Source: Streptomyces novaecaesareae (GTDB lineage Bacteria; Actinomycetota; Actinomycetes; Streptomycetales; Streptomycetaceae). From it: DNA of 10,000 nt. Shown here in pieces: positions 8,208 to 10,000 of the stretch. The stretch is from assembly GCF_000716875.1 (NCBI RefSeq), contig NZ_JNWQ01000139.1, forward strand, positions 1-10,000, written 5' to 3'. The notes beneath the pieces are model-generated. The model searched no databases, had not been told where the DNA came from, and saw only the letters and a program-made list of their open reading frames with translations. A program made the translations under genes and the position numbers. The stretch's first letter is position 1; each line of letters starts with the position of its first letter.

Positions 8208-8212
8208 AGGAG
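8208..8212 (+). promoter_or_regulatory. Shine-Dalgarno site for the third PKS gene
   Basis: AGGAG lies 9 nt upstream of GTG 8222, near-ideal for translation. It decides the start, because the gene has no ATG before residue 29 (in RRRMAEL), which would cut through the docking coil. The 53-nt spacer after the preceding stop shows no convincing promoter or terminator. Confidence 0.8.
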
Positions 8213-8221
8213 CAGGCTCAA

Positions 8222-10000
8222 GTGGCACAAGAAGACAAGCTTCGCGAGCATCTCCGGTGGGCTGCCGCCGAACTCGGAGAGGCACGCCGCCGGATGGCCG
8301 AACTGGAGGCCGCCGACCGCGAGCCGATCGCGATCGTCGGAATGAGCTGCCGCTACCCGGGCGGGGTCCGGACCCCGGAGGAGCTGTGGGAGCTGGCGGC
8401 CGCCGGACGCGACGCCGTCGGTGCGCCGCCCGCCGAACGCGGCTGGCGCATCGAGGACTTCTACGACCCCGACGGCCTGCGGCCCGGCACCTCCTACGTC
8501 TGCGAGGGCGGCTTCCTCGACCACGCCGACCGGTTCGACCCCGGGTTCTTCGACATCAGCCCGCGCGAGGCGCTCGCCATGGACCCCCAACAACGGCTGC
8601 TGCTGGAGACCGCCTGGGAGGCGTTCGAACGCGCGGACATTCCCCCCGTGACGGTGCGCGGCACCCGGGTCGGGGTGTTCACCGGCTTGATGTACCACGA
8701 CTACGGCACCCGGCTGAGCTCCGTGGACGAGTCGGTCGCGGGTTTCCTGGGCAGCGGCACCGCGGGCAGCGTCGCCTCCGGGCGGATCGCCTACGCGCTC
8801 GGCCTGGAGGGGCCGGCCGTGACCGTGGACACGGCCTGCTCCTCCTCCCTGGTGGCCCTCCACCTCGCCGCCCAGGCCGTCCGGCGCGGCGACTGCACGA
8901 TGGCGCTCGCCGGCGGCGTCACGGTGATGGCCACGCCCGACACCTTCGTGGAGTTCAGCCGGCAGGGCGGCCTCGCCCGGGACGGGCGCTGCAAGTCCTT
9001 CGCGGCCGCCGCCGACGGCACGGCCTGGGGCGAGGGCGCGGGCATGCTGCTGGTCGAGCGGCTCTCCGACGCGCAGCGCAACGGGCACCGGGTGCTCGCG
9101 GTGGTGCGCGGCTCCTCGGTGAACCAGGACGGCGCCAGCAGCAGCCTCTCCGCGCCCAACGGCCCCTCGCAGCAGCGGGTGATCCGGCAGGCCCTCGCCG
9201 AGGCCGCGCTGTCACCGGACCTGATCGACGCGGTGGAGGCGCACGGCACCGGCACCCGGCTGGGCGACCCGATCGAGGCCCAGGCGCTGCTGGCCACCTA
9301 CGGACAGGACCGGCCCGGCGAACGCCCGCTGCTGCTGGGCTCGTTGAAGTCCAACATCGGGCACACCCAGGCGGCGGCCGGGGTCGGTGGCGTGATCAAG
9401 ATGGTGATGGCGATGCGGCACGGCGTGCTGCCGCAGACGCTGCACGTCGACGAGCCGACCCCGCACGTCGACTGGTCCTCGGGTGCGGTCGAACTGCTCA
9501 CCGAGGCACGGGAGTGGCCGCAGACGGGGCGGCCCCGGCGGTCGGCCGTGTCCTCCTTCGGGGTCAGCGGGACCAACGCCCACGTCATCCTGGAGGAAGC
9601 CCCCGCCGCCGAGGAGACCCTCGCGACCGACTCGCCTTTCCCAGTGGTGCCGTGGGTACTGTCCGCCCGGGACGAGCGGGCGTTGCGCGCGCAGGCCGAA
9701 CAGCTGCGGGCGGCGGTCGAGGCCCACCCCGAGTGGGAACCGGCCGAGGTGGCCGGAGCGCTGGTGTCGGGCCGGTCCGTGTTCGAGCAGCGGGCGGTGG
9801 TGATCGGCGAGGGTCGCGCGGAGCTGCTGAGCGCTCTCGCCGCCGTCGCCGAGGGCACCACCACACCCGGGATCGTGCTGGGCAGCGGCACGATCGAGCG
9901 TCCCGTGTTCGTGTTCCCCGGCCAGGGGTCGCAGTGGATCGGCATGGGCGCCGAACTCCTCGACACCTCGCCCGTGTTCGCCGCCTCCATCGCCCGTTGC
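8222..10000 (+). CDS. Type I modular PKS, N-terminal part (docking-KS-linker-AT start), GTG start, 3' truncated
   Basis: Third PKS gene of the series, open for 593 codons to the end of the window. The GTG start is supported by AGGAG at 8208-8212 and by the docking coil it opens ([18 protein letters not shown]...). Domains visible: docking 1 to about 33; KS about 34-459 with Cys206 in TACSSSL, His341 in [12 protein letters not shown] and His381 in [15 protein letters not shown] linker about 460-561 ([16 protein letters not shown]); AT from about 562 with an intact FPGQGSQW (565-572). It should accept the chain from the preceding single-module protein and extend it. The start of its AT is canonical, unlike that of gene 2. 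The AT specificity region and all later domains lie outside the window. Parts of the KS are nearly identical at DNA level to the KS of gene 2. Confidence 0.96.
   Translation, partial: MAQEDKLREHLRWAAAELGEARRRMAELEAADREPIAIVGMSCRYPGGVRTPEELWELAAAGRDAVGAPPAERGWRIEDFYDPDGLRPGTSYVCEGGFLDHADRFDPGFFDISPREALAMDPQQRLLLETAWEAFERADIPPVTVRGTRVGVFTGLMYHDYGTRLSSVDESVAGFLGSGTAGSVASGRIAYALGLEGPAVTVDTACSSSLVALHLAAQAVRRGDCTMALAGGVTVMATPDTFVEFSRQGGLARDGRCKSFAAAADGTAWGEGAGMLLVERLSDAQRNGHRVLAVVRGSSVNQDGASSSLSAPNGPSQQRVIRQALAEAALSPDLIDAVEAHGTGTRLGDPIEAQALLATYGQDRPGERPLLLGSLKSNIGHTQAAAGVGGVIKMVMAMRHGVLPQTLHVDEPTPHVDWSSGAVELLTEAREWPQTGRPRRSAVSSFGVSGTNAHVILEEAPAAEETLATDSPFPVVPWVLSARDERALRAQAEQLRAAVEAHPEWEPAEVAGALVSGRSVFEQRAVVIGEGRAELLSALAAVAEGTTTPGIVLGSGTIERPVFVFPGQGSQWIGMGAELLDTSPVFAASIARC
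8321..9601 (+). other. KS domain of the downstream module
   Basis: Full-length ketosynthase from [15 protein letters not shown] to [17 protein letters not shown]. The active-site Cys is codon 8837-8839 and the catalytic His residues are 9242-9244 and 9362-9364. The [14 protein letters not shown] segment is canonical. It is Cys-type, so an extending KS and not a KSQ loading domain. Confidence 0.95.
9902..10000 (+). other. Start of an intact-looking AT domain, truncated by the window
   Basis: The first 33 residues of an acyltransferase, beginning [12 protein letters not shown] and continuing [16 protein letters not shown]. The GQGSQ residues that help form the oxyanion hole are present. Extender-unit specificity motifs are not in view, so malonyl versus methylmalonyl cannot be called. 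Confidence 0.88.

Overview
The window lies inside a modular type I polyketide synthase (PKS) cluster. The DNA is very GC-rich, third codon positions are almost always G or C, and the predicted docking domains are of actinobacterial type, so the host is most likely a Streptomyces or close relative. All coding is on the + strand. I could not identify the cluster or its product, so no gene symbols are given.

Layout: (1) nt 1-2944, the C-terminal part of a PKS protein: the tail of an acyltransferase (AT) with its post-AT linker, then dehydratase (DH), ketoreductase (KR), acyl carrier protein (ACP) and a C-terminal docking domain. (2) A 55-nt spacer with a Shine-Dalgarno site. (3) nt 3000-8168, a complete 1722-residue single-module PKS with the order N-dock, KS, AT remnant, DH, KR, ACP, C-dock. 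(4) A 53-nt spacer with a strong Shine-Dalgarno site. (5) nt 8222-10000, the N-terminal part of a third PKS with a GTG start: N-dock, KS, KS-AT linker and the first residues of an apparently normal AT.

The genes are co-oriented and closely spaced, so they are probably co-transcribed. The docking domains suggest the chain passes from protein 1 to protein 2 to protein 3. Neither module with a visible reductive region has an enoylreductase, so if all domains worked, successive modules would leave conjugated double bonds. Several catalytic motifs are changed, however, so that prediction is uncertain.

The main finding is in the middle protein. Its AT has lost the N-terminal GQGxQ motif and the catalytic Ser of GHSxG (GHSQGE-like motif replaced by APGGGA), and roughly 130-140 residues of the AT core are missing. 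The frame is intact, and KS, KR, ACP and both docking domains keep their key residues. This looks like an otherwise intact module in a cis-AT assembly line that cannot load its own extender unit. It may be charged in trans or passed through. Secondary observations are a KR with Ser changed to Ala in gene 1, altered DH motifs in both modules, an in-frame 21-bp tandem duplication at the start of KR2, a sharp switch in Leu codon use inside DH1, and near-identical KS segments in genes 2 and 3. There is no gene-free stretch above 300 bases, and I saw no RNA gene, mobile element or CRISPR array.
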